From Rickettsiales bacterium (GTDB taxonomy: Bacteria; Pseudomonadota; Alphaproteobacteria; Rickettsiales; UBA3002): a stretch of DNA of 12,240 bases. The notes beneath the pieces were generated by a model that saw only the letters and a program-made list of their open reading frames with translations, did not search any database and was not told the origin of the DNA. How positions within the stretch are numbered: position 1 is the first letter of the stretch; the number at the start of each line of letters is the position of its first letter. Shown here one piece after another: positions 1 to 6,881 of this stretch. The position numbers and the translations under genes are program-made. The stretch lies in assembly GCA_021300075.1 (NCBI GenBank), contig JAJTIB010000198.1:1-12240 (forward strand). The letters run 5' to 3'.

Positions 1-793
1 GCAGGCTGATGGCTCGCTCAAAGTCCCGGCTTTCAATGTCAATGACTCGGTGACGAAATCGAAATTCGATAATCTTTATGGCTGCCGCGAGTCGCTGCTG
101 GATGGCATCAAACAAGCCACCAATGTGATGATTGCTGGTAAACTCGCCGTGGTATGCGGCTATGGGGATGTGGGCAAGGGCTGCGCCGCTTCCCTCCGGG
201 CGCAGGGCGCGCGCGTGGCGGTGACCGAGATTGACCCCATCTGCGCGCTGCAGGCGGCGATGGAAGGATTCACGGTGGATACGATGGACAATCTGGCACC
301 AGTCGCGGATATTTTTGTGACCGCGACGGGCAATAAAGATATTATTCTGCTCGAACATATGCGGGCGATGAAAGACCGCGCCATTGTGTGCAATATCGGC
401 CATTTCGATACCGAAATTCAGGTGGATTCCTTACGCAATATGAAATGGAGCGAGGTCAAGCCGCAGGTGGATGAAATCCAGTTCCCCGACGGCAAGCGCA
501 TCATCCTGCTGGCCAAGGGGCGCCTTGTCAATCTCGGCTGCGCCAATGGCCATCCGAGCTTTATTATGTCTTTCTCCTTCACCAATCAGGTGCTGGCGCA
601 GATTGAACTCTGGACGAACGCGAAGAGTTACAAAAACCAGGTCTATGTACTGCCCAAACATCTGGATGAAAAAGTGGCCGCCCTGCACCTCAAAAAAATC
701 GGCGCGAACGTGACGAAACTTACCCCCGCCCAGGCCAGCTATCTTGGCGTTCCCGCCGCTGGTCCTTTCAAGAAAGACTGGTATAGATACTAG
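1..793 (+). CDS. ahcY: Adenosylhomocysteinase (SAH hydrolase), 3' part
   Basis: This enzyme reversibly hydrolyses S-adenosylhomocysteine to adenosine and homocysteine in the cytoplasm and so relieves product inhibition of SAM-dependent methyltransferases. The left window edge cuts the gene. The reading frame is open from base 2, giving 263 residues of a family usually 430-470 long, so the N-terminal substrate-binding part is missing. Visible landmarks are PAFNVNDSVTKSKFDNLYG near the start of the fragment, the NAD-binding Rossmann motif CGYGDVGKG, EIDPICALQAAMEG, NIGHFDTEIQ, GHPSFIMS, and the C-terminal VYVLPKHLDEKVAALHL followed by the typical ending DWYRY. The GTG at 50 lies inside this conserved stretch and is not the real start. 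The TAG stop is at 791-793. No frameshift is visible and identification is very secure. Confidence 0.97.
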   Translation, partial: QADGSLKVPAFNVNDSVTKSKFDNLYGCRESLLDGIKQATNVMIAGKLAVVCGYGDVGKGCAASLRAQGARVAVTEIDPICALQAAMEGFTVDTMDNLAPVADIFVTATGNKDIILLEHMRAMKDRAIVCNIGHFDTEIQVDSLRNMKWSEVKPQVDEIQFPDGKRIILLAKGRLVNLGCANGHPSFIMSFSFTNQVLAQIELWTNAKSYKNQVYVLPKHLDEKVAALHLKKIGANVTKLTPAQASYLGVPAAGPFKKDWYRY

Positions 794-802
794 GGTTGAA
801 TT

Positions 803-859
803 GCGCTCAAGCGGCGCGCGGCCTTTCGCCCCGGGCGAGCGTGCATGCGTGCGTTTTTT
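803..859 (+). terminator. Putative intrinsic terminator after ahcY
   Basis: A very GC-rich stretch just past the ahcY stop ends in a run of six T at 854-859. Two alternative stems can be drawn: GCGCTC (803-808) with GAGCGT (837-842), or CGCGCG (about 815-820) with the TGCG-containing stretch directly before the T run, using one G-U pair. The second places the U tract right after the stem, as expected for Rho-independent termination. The pairing is imperfect and the loop is long, so this is a plausible call rather than a textbook one. Confidence 0.42.
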
Positions 860-956
860 AGTAAAGCTGACTCGCGTGGCTGCGCCCGTATGACCTTGCA
901 ATATATTACCGCGCAGGTGAGTGTGCATTTTTTCACTTTTGCTCCTCAAGGATGTC
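860..956 (+). promoter_or_regulatory. Leader region of the ABC-F gene, weak promoter candidate
   Basis: About 100 bases separate the ahcY T-run from the ABC-F start. A TATATT hexamer at 902-907 could be a -10 box (5 of 6 matches to TATAAT), but the -35 position (about 880-885, CTGCGC) is poor. Transcription would then start near 914. The only other element is the ribosome-binding site just before the ATG at 957. Confidence 0.22.
948..952 (+). promoter_or_regulatory. Shine-Dalgarno AAGGA deciding the ABC-F start
   Basis: AAGGA ends four bases before the ATG at 957. The frame also stays open upstream to a GTG at 921, but that would add 12 residues with no family similarity (it reads CIFSLLLLKDV). 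ABC-F proteins normally begin directly with the first beta strand, as LSISDLTY does here. The spacing is a little short but acceptable. Confidence 0.55.
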
Positions 957-2792
957 ATGCTTTCGATTTCTGATCTCACTTACCGCGTTGGCGGGCGCAC
1001 GCTGCTTGATAAGGCAACACTCTCAATTGCCGCCGGCCAGCGCGTGGGGCTGGTGGGGCCGAATGGGGTTGGCAAATCCACCTTGTTCAAACTCATCACT
1101 GGTGAGCTGGTGGCCGATAGCGGCGAGATCAGCCTCATCAAAAACACCACGATTGGTTGGGTGAAGCAGGACCTGCCCGAGGACGACACGCCGCTCATCG
1201 ATGTGGTGCTGGCGGCTGATACTGAACGCGCGGCCCTGATGCGTGAGGCCGAAACGGTGCATGACCCCGAGCGCATGGGCTATATTTATACGCGCCTTGA
1301 CGATATCAGCGCCTATGACGCGCCCGCGCGCGCGGCCACGATTCTCTCGGGCCTGGGCTTTAACGAGGAGGCTCAGCAGCGCCCCATCAGCGACTTTTCG
1401 GGTGGCTGGCGGATGCGTGTGGCGCTTGCCGCCACCTTGTTCCGCCGACCCAATCTGCTGATGCTTGATGAGCCAACCAATCACCTTGATTTTGAGGCGT
1501 TGGTCTGGCTCGAAAACTATCTGATGCGTTTTACTGAGACGCTCATCATCATCAGCCATGACCGCGATATTCTGAACAAAACCGTGACCCATATCCTGCA
1601 TATGGAGAATCAGAAACTCCATTCCTATACAGGCACTTATGACGAGTTCGAGCGTCGCCGCGCCGAGAAAATGCTGAACCAGCAGGCGCTGCGTGAAAAG
1701 CAGCTCGCACAGAAAGCGCATATGCAGAAATTCGTCGATCGCTTTGGCGCCACCGCCAGCAAAGCGCGTCAGGCGCAAAGCCGCCTTAAGGCAATTCAGA
1801 AAATGGACATTGTCGATGCGGTGATGGCCGAGCGCGTCACCGCCTTTATTTTCCCCGAACCCCCGCCGCTTAAATCGCCTCTCATTACGCTTGAGGATGT
1901 GGATGTCGGCTACGAACCGGGGCTGCCGATCCTGAAGCGCCTCAATCTGCGCGTGGATATGGATGACCGCATTGCCCTGTTAGGCGCCAACGGCAACGGC
2001 AAATCGACACTGGTGAAACTGCTCTCGGGCCGCCTTGCGCCACTGGCGGGTGAGGTGCATAAATCCGGCAAGCTGAAGGTCGGCTATTTCGCGCAATTTC
2101 AAACCGACGAGCTGGATGTACGGCTTACCCCCTACCAGACTATGCAGGCGGTAATGGTGGGTGTCGCCGAGCCCAAAGTGCGCGCAGCACTTGGGAAATT
2201 CGGGTTTGATAAAGACAAGGCCGACACCAAGGTGGGTGAATGTTCGGGCGGCGAAAAAGCGCGACTGTTATTTTGCCTGATGAGTTATGACGCGCCGCAT
2301 ATCATGCTCTTGGATGAACCCACCAACCATCTCGATATGGATGCACGCGAAGCGTTGATGCAGGCGCTCAATAACTATACAGGGGCGGTAATTTTAGTCA
2401 GTCACGACCCGCATCTGGTTGAGAATGTCGCCGACCGTTTGTGGTTGGTGGCGGAGGGTAGCTGCAGGCCCTATGACGACGACCTTGAAGCCTACCGCAA
2501 CCTCGTGGTGCAGCAGCGCCGTCGTGAGCGCGATGGTAACCGCACCCAGGCACGCAGCAAAAAATCTGACAAACAGTCGGAGGCAAACGCCAACGAAAAA
2601 CAAGCCGCCAGACTGGAAGCGGCGCTTGCAGAAATCGCCGCGCGTAAGGACGCAATTGAAAATGAACTCGCGACGGTCAGCGCCGAGGGAGATGCTGGCC
2701 AGTTGAAGCGCCTGAACCAGACTTATGTTAAAATTCAGCAGGAACACGAAGCGGCTGAAAAAGCCCTCGAGGCCTTTATTGTTCGTTTGTAA
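957..2792 (+). CDS. ABC-F family ATPase, YheS-like
   Basis: This is a soluble protein of two fused ABC ATPase domains without membrane segments. ABC-F proteins bind at the ribosomal E site and influence translation or ribosome rescue. From the ATG at 957 it has 611 residues. Domain 1 has Walker A GPNGVGKST (34-42), signature SGGWRMR (from 148) and Walker B DEPTNHLD (from 171). The inter-domain linker is charged and helical and contains FVDRFGATASKARQAQSR, the P-site-tRNA-interaction-type linker of the family. Domain 2 has Walker A GANGNGKST (343-351), signature SGGEKAR (from 430) and DEPTNHLD (from 453). The last 75 or so residues are Lys/Glu/Ala rich and predicted coiled coil, as in YheS and Uup. 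The signature SGGWRMR and the linker match E. coli YheS best from memory. Uup or another ABC-F subfamily cannot be fully excluded. It is transcribed alone, between ahcY and a convergent operon. Confidence 0.95.
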   Translation: MLSISDLTYRVGGRTLLDKATLSIAAGQRVGLVGPNGVGKSTLFKLITGELVADSGEISLIKNTTIGWVKQDLPEDDTPLIDVVLAADTERAALMREAETVHDPERMGYIYTRLDDISAYDAPARAATILSGLGFNEEAQQRPISDFSGGWRMRVALAATLFRRPNLLMLDEPTNHLDFEALVWLENYLMRFTETLIIISHDRDILNKTVTHILHMENQKLHSYTGTYDEFERRRAEKMLNQQALREKQLAQKAHMQKFVDRFGATASKARQAQSRLKAIQKMDIVDAVMAERVTAFIFPEPPPLKSPLITLEDVDVGYEPGLPILKRLNLRVDMDDRIALLGANGNGKSTLVKLLSGRLAPLAGEVHKSGKLKVGYFAQFQTDELDVRLTPYQTMQAVMVGVAEPKVRAALGKFGFDKDKADTKVGECSGGEKARLLFCLMSYDAPHIMLLDEPTNHLDMDAREALMQALNNYTGAVILVSHDPHLVENVADRLWLVAEGSCRPYDDDLEAYRNLVVQQRRRERDGNRTQARSKKSDKQSEANANEKQAARLEAALAEIAARKDAIENELATVSAEGDAGQLKRLNQTYVKIQQEHEAAEKALEAFIVRL

Positions 2793-2826
2793 TCCGGCGC
2801 GAGGAGATAAATATAGTTATTTGTAA

Positions 2827-2847
2827 AAATAATCTTACAGATTATTT
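2827..2847 (+). terminator. AT-rich perfect hairpin after the ABC-F gene
   Basis: AAATAATCT (2827-2835) and AGATTATTT (2839-2847) are exact reverse complements around a TAC loop, 35 bases after the ABC-F stop. The stem is AT-rich, with A at its 5' side and T at its 3' side as in an intrinsic terminator, but no separate U run follows. It could terminate weakly on both strands or serve as a 3' mRNA stabiliser. Confidence 0.4.
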
Positions 2848-2895
2848 CACGTGGCGCTTGCTACGCGATGCAAAACCCCCGCTTACGGATGATGG

Positions 2896-2941
2896 TTTTG
2901 ATAGCTGTGCAGCTCATTAATGAGTCAAACAGCTATCAAAA
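2896..2941. repeat. 46-bp concentric palindrome between convergent genes
   Basis: Outer arms TTTTGATAGCTGT (2896-2908) and ACAGCTATCAAAA (2929-2941) are perfect 13-bp inverted repeats. Inside them sits a perfect 12-bp palindrome, CTCATTAATGAG (2913-2924). Both share the same centre, between 2918 and 2919, separated only by a 4-base mismatch on each side. The U tract is on the wrong side for a standard terminator on either strand. It may be an unconventional bidirectional terminator, a protein-binding operator, or a dispersed repeat. Confidence 0.75.
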
Positions 2942-2955
2942 ACAGTAGCGCCTGG

Positions 2956-3420
2956 TTACCCCTTCTGCATGAAGACGGTCAGGCAGGCGAGGGGGATACC
3001 GAATTTTTTCATGCGCGAGCGGTTAATCACCACCCCATCATTTAGACGCCACATCCGGTCGTCAACGGTTACGGAAAATCGGCGGTTGCGAACTGGCAGG
3101 CGCAGGCGGTAACGAAAACGTATCATAGCACCGTCGCTCTGGCCGTGGGCGACGCCGATGATATCTGGCGCGGTCGCCTCGTAACGTCCATTCGTCAGTG
3201 CGCGTATTTTCCAAACGCGGGTTTCCGCCGCCCCCGTATAATAGCGATATTCTTCATGCAGGATGCCCTCATTGCCCTGCCAACTGCCATGAAACGTGAT
3301 GTCAAACCGGCTAAGGATTTTACCACCCCAACCCTGTATCATGCCCCAGCCATTAAGCGTGCCATGCCAGTACTCGGTGAGATCAAATGCCGAATCCTTT
3401 TGCAGCGCAGCATCAGCCAT
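2956..3420 (-). CDS. DUF3833 family protein
   Basis: A 154-residue protein matching the DUF3833 family, whose biochemical function is unknown. Recognisable family features are the start of the domain with YWHGTLNGWGMIQ (17-29), RFDITFHGSWQGN (38-50), the YRYYTGAAETRVWKI segment, FRYRLRLPV, and the C-terminal DDRMWRLNDGVVINRSRM motif (120-137). The pattern suggests an all-beta, lipocalin-like barrel. There is no signal peptide or lipobox, although some relatives in other bacteria are lipoproteins. The start at 3420 overlaps the end of the methyltransferase gene by 8 bases (ATGGCTGA), indicating translational coupling. The same frame stays open further upstream, but only as a shadow inside the methyltransferase gene. 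DUF3833 genes commonly accompany CFA-type methyltransferases, so a role in the same membrane-lipid modification is inferred. It is the last gene of the operon. Confidence 0.88.
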   Translation of the reverse strand: MADAALQKDSAFDLTEYWHGTLNGWGMIQGWGGKILSRFDITFHGSWQGNEGILHEEYRYYTGAAETRVWKIRALTNGRYEATAPDIIGVAHGQSDGAMIRFRYRLRLPVRNRRFSVTVDDRMWRLNDGVVINRSRMKKFGIPLACLTVFMQKG

Positions 3421-4576
3421 GCTGCAATTCCCATTGCATGACATCCGTGCGTCCGACTTTGAAACTCGCAATGCAGGCCGCGAGGTAATAGCGCCAGATG
3501 CGGCAGAAGGGCTCGTCAAATCCGAGCGCCATAATCTCGCTGCGTTTTTCTTCAAAGCGCATGAGCCAATGTTCGAGCGTTTTGGCGTAATCTTGCCCGA
3601 AAGCATGGCGGTCGGTAGTTTTGAGTCCAGCTTTTGCGGCTTCGGCCTGAAAGCGCGAGGGGCTGGGCAGCATGCCGCCGGGGAAGACAAAGCTGCGAAT
3701 CGCGTCACCCCCTTTGCGGTATTCCTCGAAATGCTGGTCGGCGATGGTGATGGTTTGAATCACCGCTTTGCCTTTTTTCTCGAGTAGCGCTGCGACTTTC
3801 TGAAAATACACCGGCCAGAAGCGCTCGCCCACAGCTTCAAACATTTCAATCGAGACGAGGTGGTCGTATTTGCCTTCGATCTGGCGGTAGTCCTCAAGTG
3901 CAATGTCGGCTCGCCCACCCAGTCGGGCGGCGGCGTAGTCATGCTGCGCTTTGGAAATGGTGATGCCTTTGATGGCCAGATCCGCGCGTTCCAGTGCGCG
4001 CGCAGCAAATCCGCCCCAGCCGCAGCCGATTTCAAGCAGCCGCCCCGAGCGTGCGCCGAGACGATCGAGAATGCGGTCGTATTTATGTTGCTGGGCCTCA
4101 TGTAATGTCGCAGAGGGCGAGGCAAACAGGGCCGAGGAATAGGTCATCGAAGGGTCGAGCCATAATTGATAAAACGCATTGCCCAGATCGTAATGCGCGA
4201 AGATATTGCGCCGGCTGCCGCGCAGCGTGTTATGGCGCAGTAGATAGAGCAGCCGCGCTTTGAGACGACCCAGCGATCCGCCGAAAATATAGCGTTTCAG
4301 TACCGCCTCGTTTTGGAGGCCTGCTTCAAGAAAATCCTCCACCTTGACGGCCGACCACCAGCCGTCGCGATAGGTTTCGGCAATTCCGATATCACCATCG
4401 CGCAACATGCGTCCTACCATGCGCCAGTCATGCAGGGTGACGTCGGCATGGGCGCCGGGTTTGGTTCCCTGATAGACATGACGCACGCCATCGGGCGTGG
4501 TGATGGTCATGGCGCCGTATTCGATATGTTCGAGGGCTTTTAAGAAATTCTCGGTCGTCTGGCGGTCGCGGTTCAT
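3413..4576 (-). CDS. cfa: CFA-type SAM-dependent fatty-acyl methyltransferase
   Basis: A 387-residue member of the cyclopropane-fatty-acyl-phospholipid synthase family. These enzymes transfer the methyl group of S-adenosylmethionine to a double bond of a membrane phospholipid acyl chain, making a cyclopropane or methyl-branched product. An N-terminal lipid-binding part (1-120) precedes the methyltransferase domain. That domain has HYDLGNAFY (128-136), MTYSSALF (144-151), the SAM-binding motif LEIGCGWGGF (181-190), GITIS (204-208), SIEMFEAVGERF (252-263) and FGQDYAKTLEHW (336-347). Compared from memory with E. coli Cfa, the active-site Cys139 aligns with Ser148 and His266 with Gln284. Glu239 (Glu257) and Tyr317 (Tyr340) are kept. 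This pattern is typical of homologues in DUF1365 operons and may mean a product other than a plain cyclopropane. The start at 4576 has AAAGGA six bases upstream and overlaps the DUF1365 stop by ATGA. Confidence 0.93.
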   Translation of the reverse strand: MNRDRQTTENFLKALEHIEYGAMTITTPDGVRHVYQGTKPGAHADVTLHDWRMVGRMLRDGDIGIAETYRDGWWSAVKVEDFLEAGLQNEAVLKRYIFGGSLGRLKARLLYLLRHNTLRGSRRNIFAHYDLGNAFYQLWLDPSMTYSSALFASPSATLHEAQQHKYDRILDRLGARSGRLLEIGCGWGGFAARALERADLAIKGITISKAQHDYAAARLGGRADIALEDYRQIEGKYDHLVSIEMFEAVGERFWPVYFQKVAALLEKKGKAVIQTITIADQHFEEYRKGGDAIRSFVFPGGMLPSPSRFQAEAAKAGLKTTDRHAFGQDYAKTLEHWLMRFEEKRSEIMALGFDEPFCRIWRYYLAACIASFKVGRTDVMQWELQHG

Positions 4577-5400
4577 GCTGTGTCCTTTGGATCGATGTCT
4601 CTTATTTTAATGGAAATGGGTGCTTCCTGTGTCACGCTCAGGCGTGCGACAAGCTGGGAAGGTTTTACAATATAACGCACCCCTTTGGCAATCAGCTTGA
4701 TGGCCTGATAATGAATAAGGGAAATCGTTTTAAGTGTCACCAGCTTATGTTGCCAGAAGGCGCGGCGCAGATTCATACGGTTAAATGCGTTAAACTGGCC
4801 GTTGAGCATGGTGATGAGCTGCAGCTGGCCTTCAGCATCATAATAATTGATGGTGACGCCCATGGATTCCGGATTATACGCGAAGCGAAACTGATAGCTG
4901 CCTTCGCGCGGCAGAAACGGCGAGACATGAAAAATTTTTCTGGCATAGAGCAGGTCATCGGCGGCGAGTGCGCGGCCATCTGAGTGTACGATCAGATAAT
5001 TATGGGCTTCACCAAACGTATTGTGCACTTCAGCGAGCACTGCGCGCAATTGCTGCGACGCATCAAAACACAGCCAGAAACTGACGGGGTTAAAGACATA
5101 GCCAAAAATACGCGGCATGGTGATGAGTGTGATGTCGGTGATGGCAACGTGCGCGGCGTGTTCGGCGAGAATCCCTCTAATCCACGGCTCTAGGGGTGAT
5201 CCGTCCCGCGCGCCGTGATCGCGCTCATGGAAACTGACAAGCGCGCGGCGGTTGACGCCGAACCGCCAGCCATCGTCCAGCCTGCCAAGTTGGTCGAGCG
5301 GTAAAGCAAGGTAATAGACACCGTAGGTGAATTGATTCACTTTCGGGAATAGCCGCTTATGCATCACCTTCGCGGTATAAATCGCGGACGTCATGACCAT
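4573..5400 (-). CDS. DUF1365 family protein
   Basis: A 275-residue protein of the DUF1365 family. The activity is not established in general, but the gene is almost always next to a CFA-type methyltransferase and a FAD oxidoreductase. Family marks are MHKRLFPKVNQFTYGVYY (13-30), the FNPVSFWLCFD segment (103-113), AEVHNTFGEAHNY (123-135), KIFHVSPFLPREGSYQFRF (155-173) and the C-terminal KLVTLKTISLIHYQAIKL stretch. No signal peptide is visible and it is probably cytoplasmic or membrane-peripheral. The ATG at 5400 has a GGAG ten bases upstream and overlaps the upstream FAD gene by 10 bases. An alternative ATG at 5394 would give a 4-base ATGA overlap and a protein two residues shorter. Its stop overlaps the methyltransferase start, so the two are translationally coupled. 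Confidence 0.93.
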   Translation of the reverse strand: MVMTSAIYTAKVMHKRLFPKVNQFTYGVYYLALPLDQLGRLDDGWRFGVNRRALVSFHERDHGARDGSPLEPWIRGILAEHAAHVAITDITLITMPRIFGYVFNPVSFWLCFDASQQLRAVLAEVHNTFGEAHNYLIVHSDGRALAADDLLYARKIFHVSPFLPREGSYQFRFAYNPESMGVTINYYDAEGQLQLITMLNGQFNAFNRMNLRRAFWQHKLVTLKTISLIHYQAIKLIAKGVRYIVKPSQLVARLSVTQEAPISIKIRDIDPKDTA

Positions 5401-6659
5401 GGAATCTTGGCTCCAAGGCTTTGAGCGACGGCGACGCCACTCATGAATCCGTCCTCATGAAATCCATAACGTTGATAAGCGCCGCAGTACCAGATCCGGT
5501 CGCTGCCTTGAATTTTTGGTAATTGCGTCTGGGCGCGAATGGCCCCCGCATCAAACACGGGATGCTCGAACTCGGTCGCATCATGCTGCAAGGCGGCCTC
5601 CGGTGGCCGCGCCGGGTTTAAGGTGACGATCATCGGCTGTTTGGTAGGCAGGGGCTGCAGCCGGTTCATCCAGTAGCTGAGGGAAACGGCCGGGTTGGTA
5701 TCGTGGCGGCCCTCGGCCAGATAGACCCAGCTCGCCCAGGCTTTTTTATGGTGCGGCATGAAGCGCGTATCGCTATGCAGCACCGCGCGGTTCTTTTGGT
5801 AACGAAACGCGCCGAGAATCTGCTGCTCGGCGGCGCTGGGGTTGGCGAGCATGGCTAGTGCCTGATCGGCATGGCAGGCGAAAATCACCTGGTCGAACAT
5901 TACCGATCCGCCGCGCGTGTCTTGGACTTCGATCTGATCGGCGTGGCGAATCACGCGCGCCGCGCCGCAGTTCAGTTTTATGCGGTCAGCAAAGCCAGCA
6001 CTCAGCCGCCGTACATATTCGCGGCTACCCCCGACGACAGTCATCCATTGCGGCTGGTCGTTCAGGCTTAACAGTCCGTGGTTATCAAAGAAACGGACGA
6101 AGCTGCGTGCAGGAAACTCAAGCATCTGTGGCAGCGGTGTACTCCAGATGGCGCCGCCCATCGCCAGCAGAAAATAATGGGTGAACCAGTCGCCCATCTT
6201 AAGTGCGCGCAGGCAATCGCCCAAGGTAATGTCAGGGTCTTTATCCAGCCAGCCGCGCGCCTCGCGGTGGAAGCGAAATACATCCGCCACCATACGGTAG
6301 AATTCGGGTCGCACGAGATTGCGTTTCTGTGCGAAAATTGCCCCCAGCCTCTGCGTGCCATATTCGAGCCAGCCATTGTTAATGCTCGCACCAAACGACA
6401 TATTGCTGTTGGCAACGGGAACCTGCAGATGCTTAAACAGACCGCTGAGAAGTGGGTAGTTGCGGTTATTAAAAACGATAAAGCCGGTATCGACGGGGAC
6501 TGCGCCATCGGTAGCGGTATTGACCATGACCGTGCGGCTATGGCCTCCAGCCACCGTATTTTTTTCATAAACCGTAATCGAATGCTGCGGATGCAGCAGG
6601 TAAGCCGCACCCAGCCCCGAAATACCCGTGCCGATGATCGCAATACGTAAGGGTTGCAT
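5391..6659 (-). CDS. FAD-dependent oxidoreductase (amine oxidase-like fold, COG2907 type)
   Basis: A 422-residue flavoprotein. The N-terminus carries the dinucleotide-binding motif IGTGISGLGAAYLL (9-22), with Glu32 after the second strand for the adenosine ribose, then AGGHSRTV. The C-terminus has the second FAD signature, DRIWYCGAYQRYGFHEDG (about 387-404), typical of the family next to DUF1365. The fold is that of flavin amine oxidases, protoporphyrinogen oxidases and carotenoid desaturases, but in this operon it is expected to oxidise or reduce a fatty acyl chain. Comparable trios are the mycobacterial Rv0447c-Rv0449c cluster and the Rhodobacter furan fatty acid genes. Length is normal for the family. 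The start codon at 6659 has no clear Shine-Dalgarno sequence (ACTTTTACC precedes it). It is the first gene of the four-gene minus-strand operon. The substrate is inferred from context only. Confidence 0.92.
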   Translation of the reverse strand: MQPLRIAIIGTGISGLGAAYLLHPQHSITVYEKNTVAGGHSRTVMVNTATDGAVPVDTGFIVFNNRNYPLLSGLFKHLQVPVANSNMSFGASINNGWLEYGTQRLGAIFAQKRNLVRPEFYRMVADVFRFHREARGWLDKDPDITLGDCLRALKMGDWFTHYFLLAMGGAIWSTPLPQMLEFPARSFVRFFDNHGLLSLNDQPQWMTVVGGSREYVRRLSAGFADRIKLNCGAARVIRHADQIEVQDTRGGSVMFDQVIFACHADQALAMLANPSAAEQQILGAFRYQKNRAVLHSDTRFMPHHKKAWASWVYLAEGRHDTNPAVSLSYWMNRLQPLPTKQPMIVTLNPARPPEAALQHDATEFEHPVFDAGAIRAQTQLPKIQGSDRIWYCGAYQRYGFHEDGFMSGVAVAQSLGAKIPWS

Positions 6660-6761
6660 GGTAAAAGTGTGTTATTCTGAAATGGGGTGAAGAACCAGAA
6701 AAATCTCCAGCATCGTCGAGTTAGTCTTTCACTTTGAAATGCCACTCATAGCTGAGCAATT

Positions 6762-6790
6762 TTGCGGAGTGTACGGTTGAGTCGCATAAG
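6762..6790 (+). promoter_or_regulatory. Candidate promoter for the porin, overlapping the divergent one
   Basis: TTGCGG (6762-6767) and CATAAG (6785-6790), spaced by 17 bases, are a weak sigma70-like match (3 of 6 and 4 of 6). Transcription would start near 6797, about 98 bases before the porin ATG. It occupies almost the same bases as the minus-strand candidate, which would make the two promoters mutually exclusive if both are real. Confidence 0.25.
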
Positions 6791-6796
6791 ATGCAA
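6768..6796 (-). promoter_or_regulatory. Candidate sigma70-type promoter for the FAD operon
   Basis: Read on the minus strand, TTGCAT (-35, 6791-6796) and TACACT (-10, 6768-6773) are separated by 17 bases. The -35 shares 3 of 6 bases and the -10 shares 4 of 6 with the consensus. The start would lie near 6761 and leave a leader of about 100 bases before the ATG at 6659. Such matches occur by chance, so this is only a candidate. Confidence 0.3.
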
Positions 6797-6828
6797 ATAG
6801 TTCTTAACATCATCTGGATCTGGCAATT

Positions 6829-6843
6829 CACGGATGATTCGTG
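6829..6843. promoter_or_regulatory. 15-bp near-palindrome, possible operator
   Basis: CACGGATGATTCGTG has six of seven complementary pairs around a central G at 6836. It lies downstream of the porin promoter candidate and upstream of the operon promoter candidate, a sensible position for an operator. No regulator can be named from it. Confidence 0.25.
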
Positions 6844-6881
6844 ATATCTGATTCTGAAGAAACATTTATCCCATCTTTTCT

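Larger units (their letters stand above)
2793..2955. other. Convergent intergenic gap with two hairpins
   Basis: These 163 bases lie between the stop of the ABC-F gene and the stop of the DUF3833 gene, which is read from the other strand. I see no ORF worth calling and no RNA gene. The content is two independent perfect inverted repeats, listed separately (2827-2847 and 2896-2941). They are presumably involved in ending transcription from both sides, although neither has a proper U tract. Confidence 0.7.

Noticed and set aside
840..853. Tandem GCGTGC repeat (GCGTGC-AT-GCGTGC)
   Set aside because: Only two short copies, lying within the GC-rich terminator candidate, so it is more simply part of that structure.
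431..979. 182-residue minus-strand ORF antisense to ahcY
   Set aside because: It lies mainly over the conserved ahcY 3' end, has no family-like motif, and is explained as a shadow of high-GC coding sequence.
1023..1778. 251-residue minus-strand ORF antisense to the ABC-F gene
   Set aside because: The + strand carries both Walker A and signature motifs of a conserved ATPase here, and the antisense protein has no recognisable domain.
3421..3708. N-terminal extension of the DUF3833 frame up to 3708
   Set aside because: This part lies inside the methyltransferase gene in another frame and has no DUF3833 similarity. The ATG at 3420 with the 8-base overlap is the natural start.
6078..6650. 190-residue + strand ORF opposite the FAD gene
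   Set aside because: It is antisense to a conserved flavoprotein and has no motif or ribosome-binding site of note.
6068..6745. 225-residue minus-strand ORF overlapping the FAD gene
   Set aside because: It overlaps the FAD-binding N-terminus, which is clearly conserved in the other frame. Its composition looks like a shadow frame.
6660..6840. ECF sigma (RpoE/ChrR-like) promoter before the lipid operon
   Set aside because: I looked because related operons are under such control. A GATCC and a TAAGA occur on the minus strand near 6810, but only 9 bases apart, too close for the known spacing.
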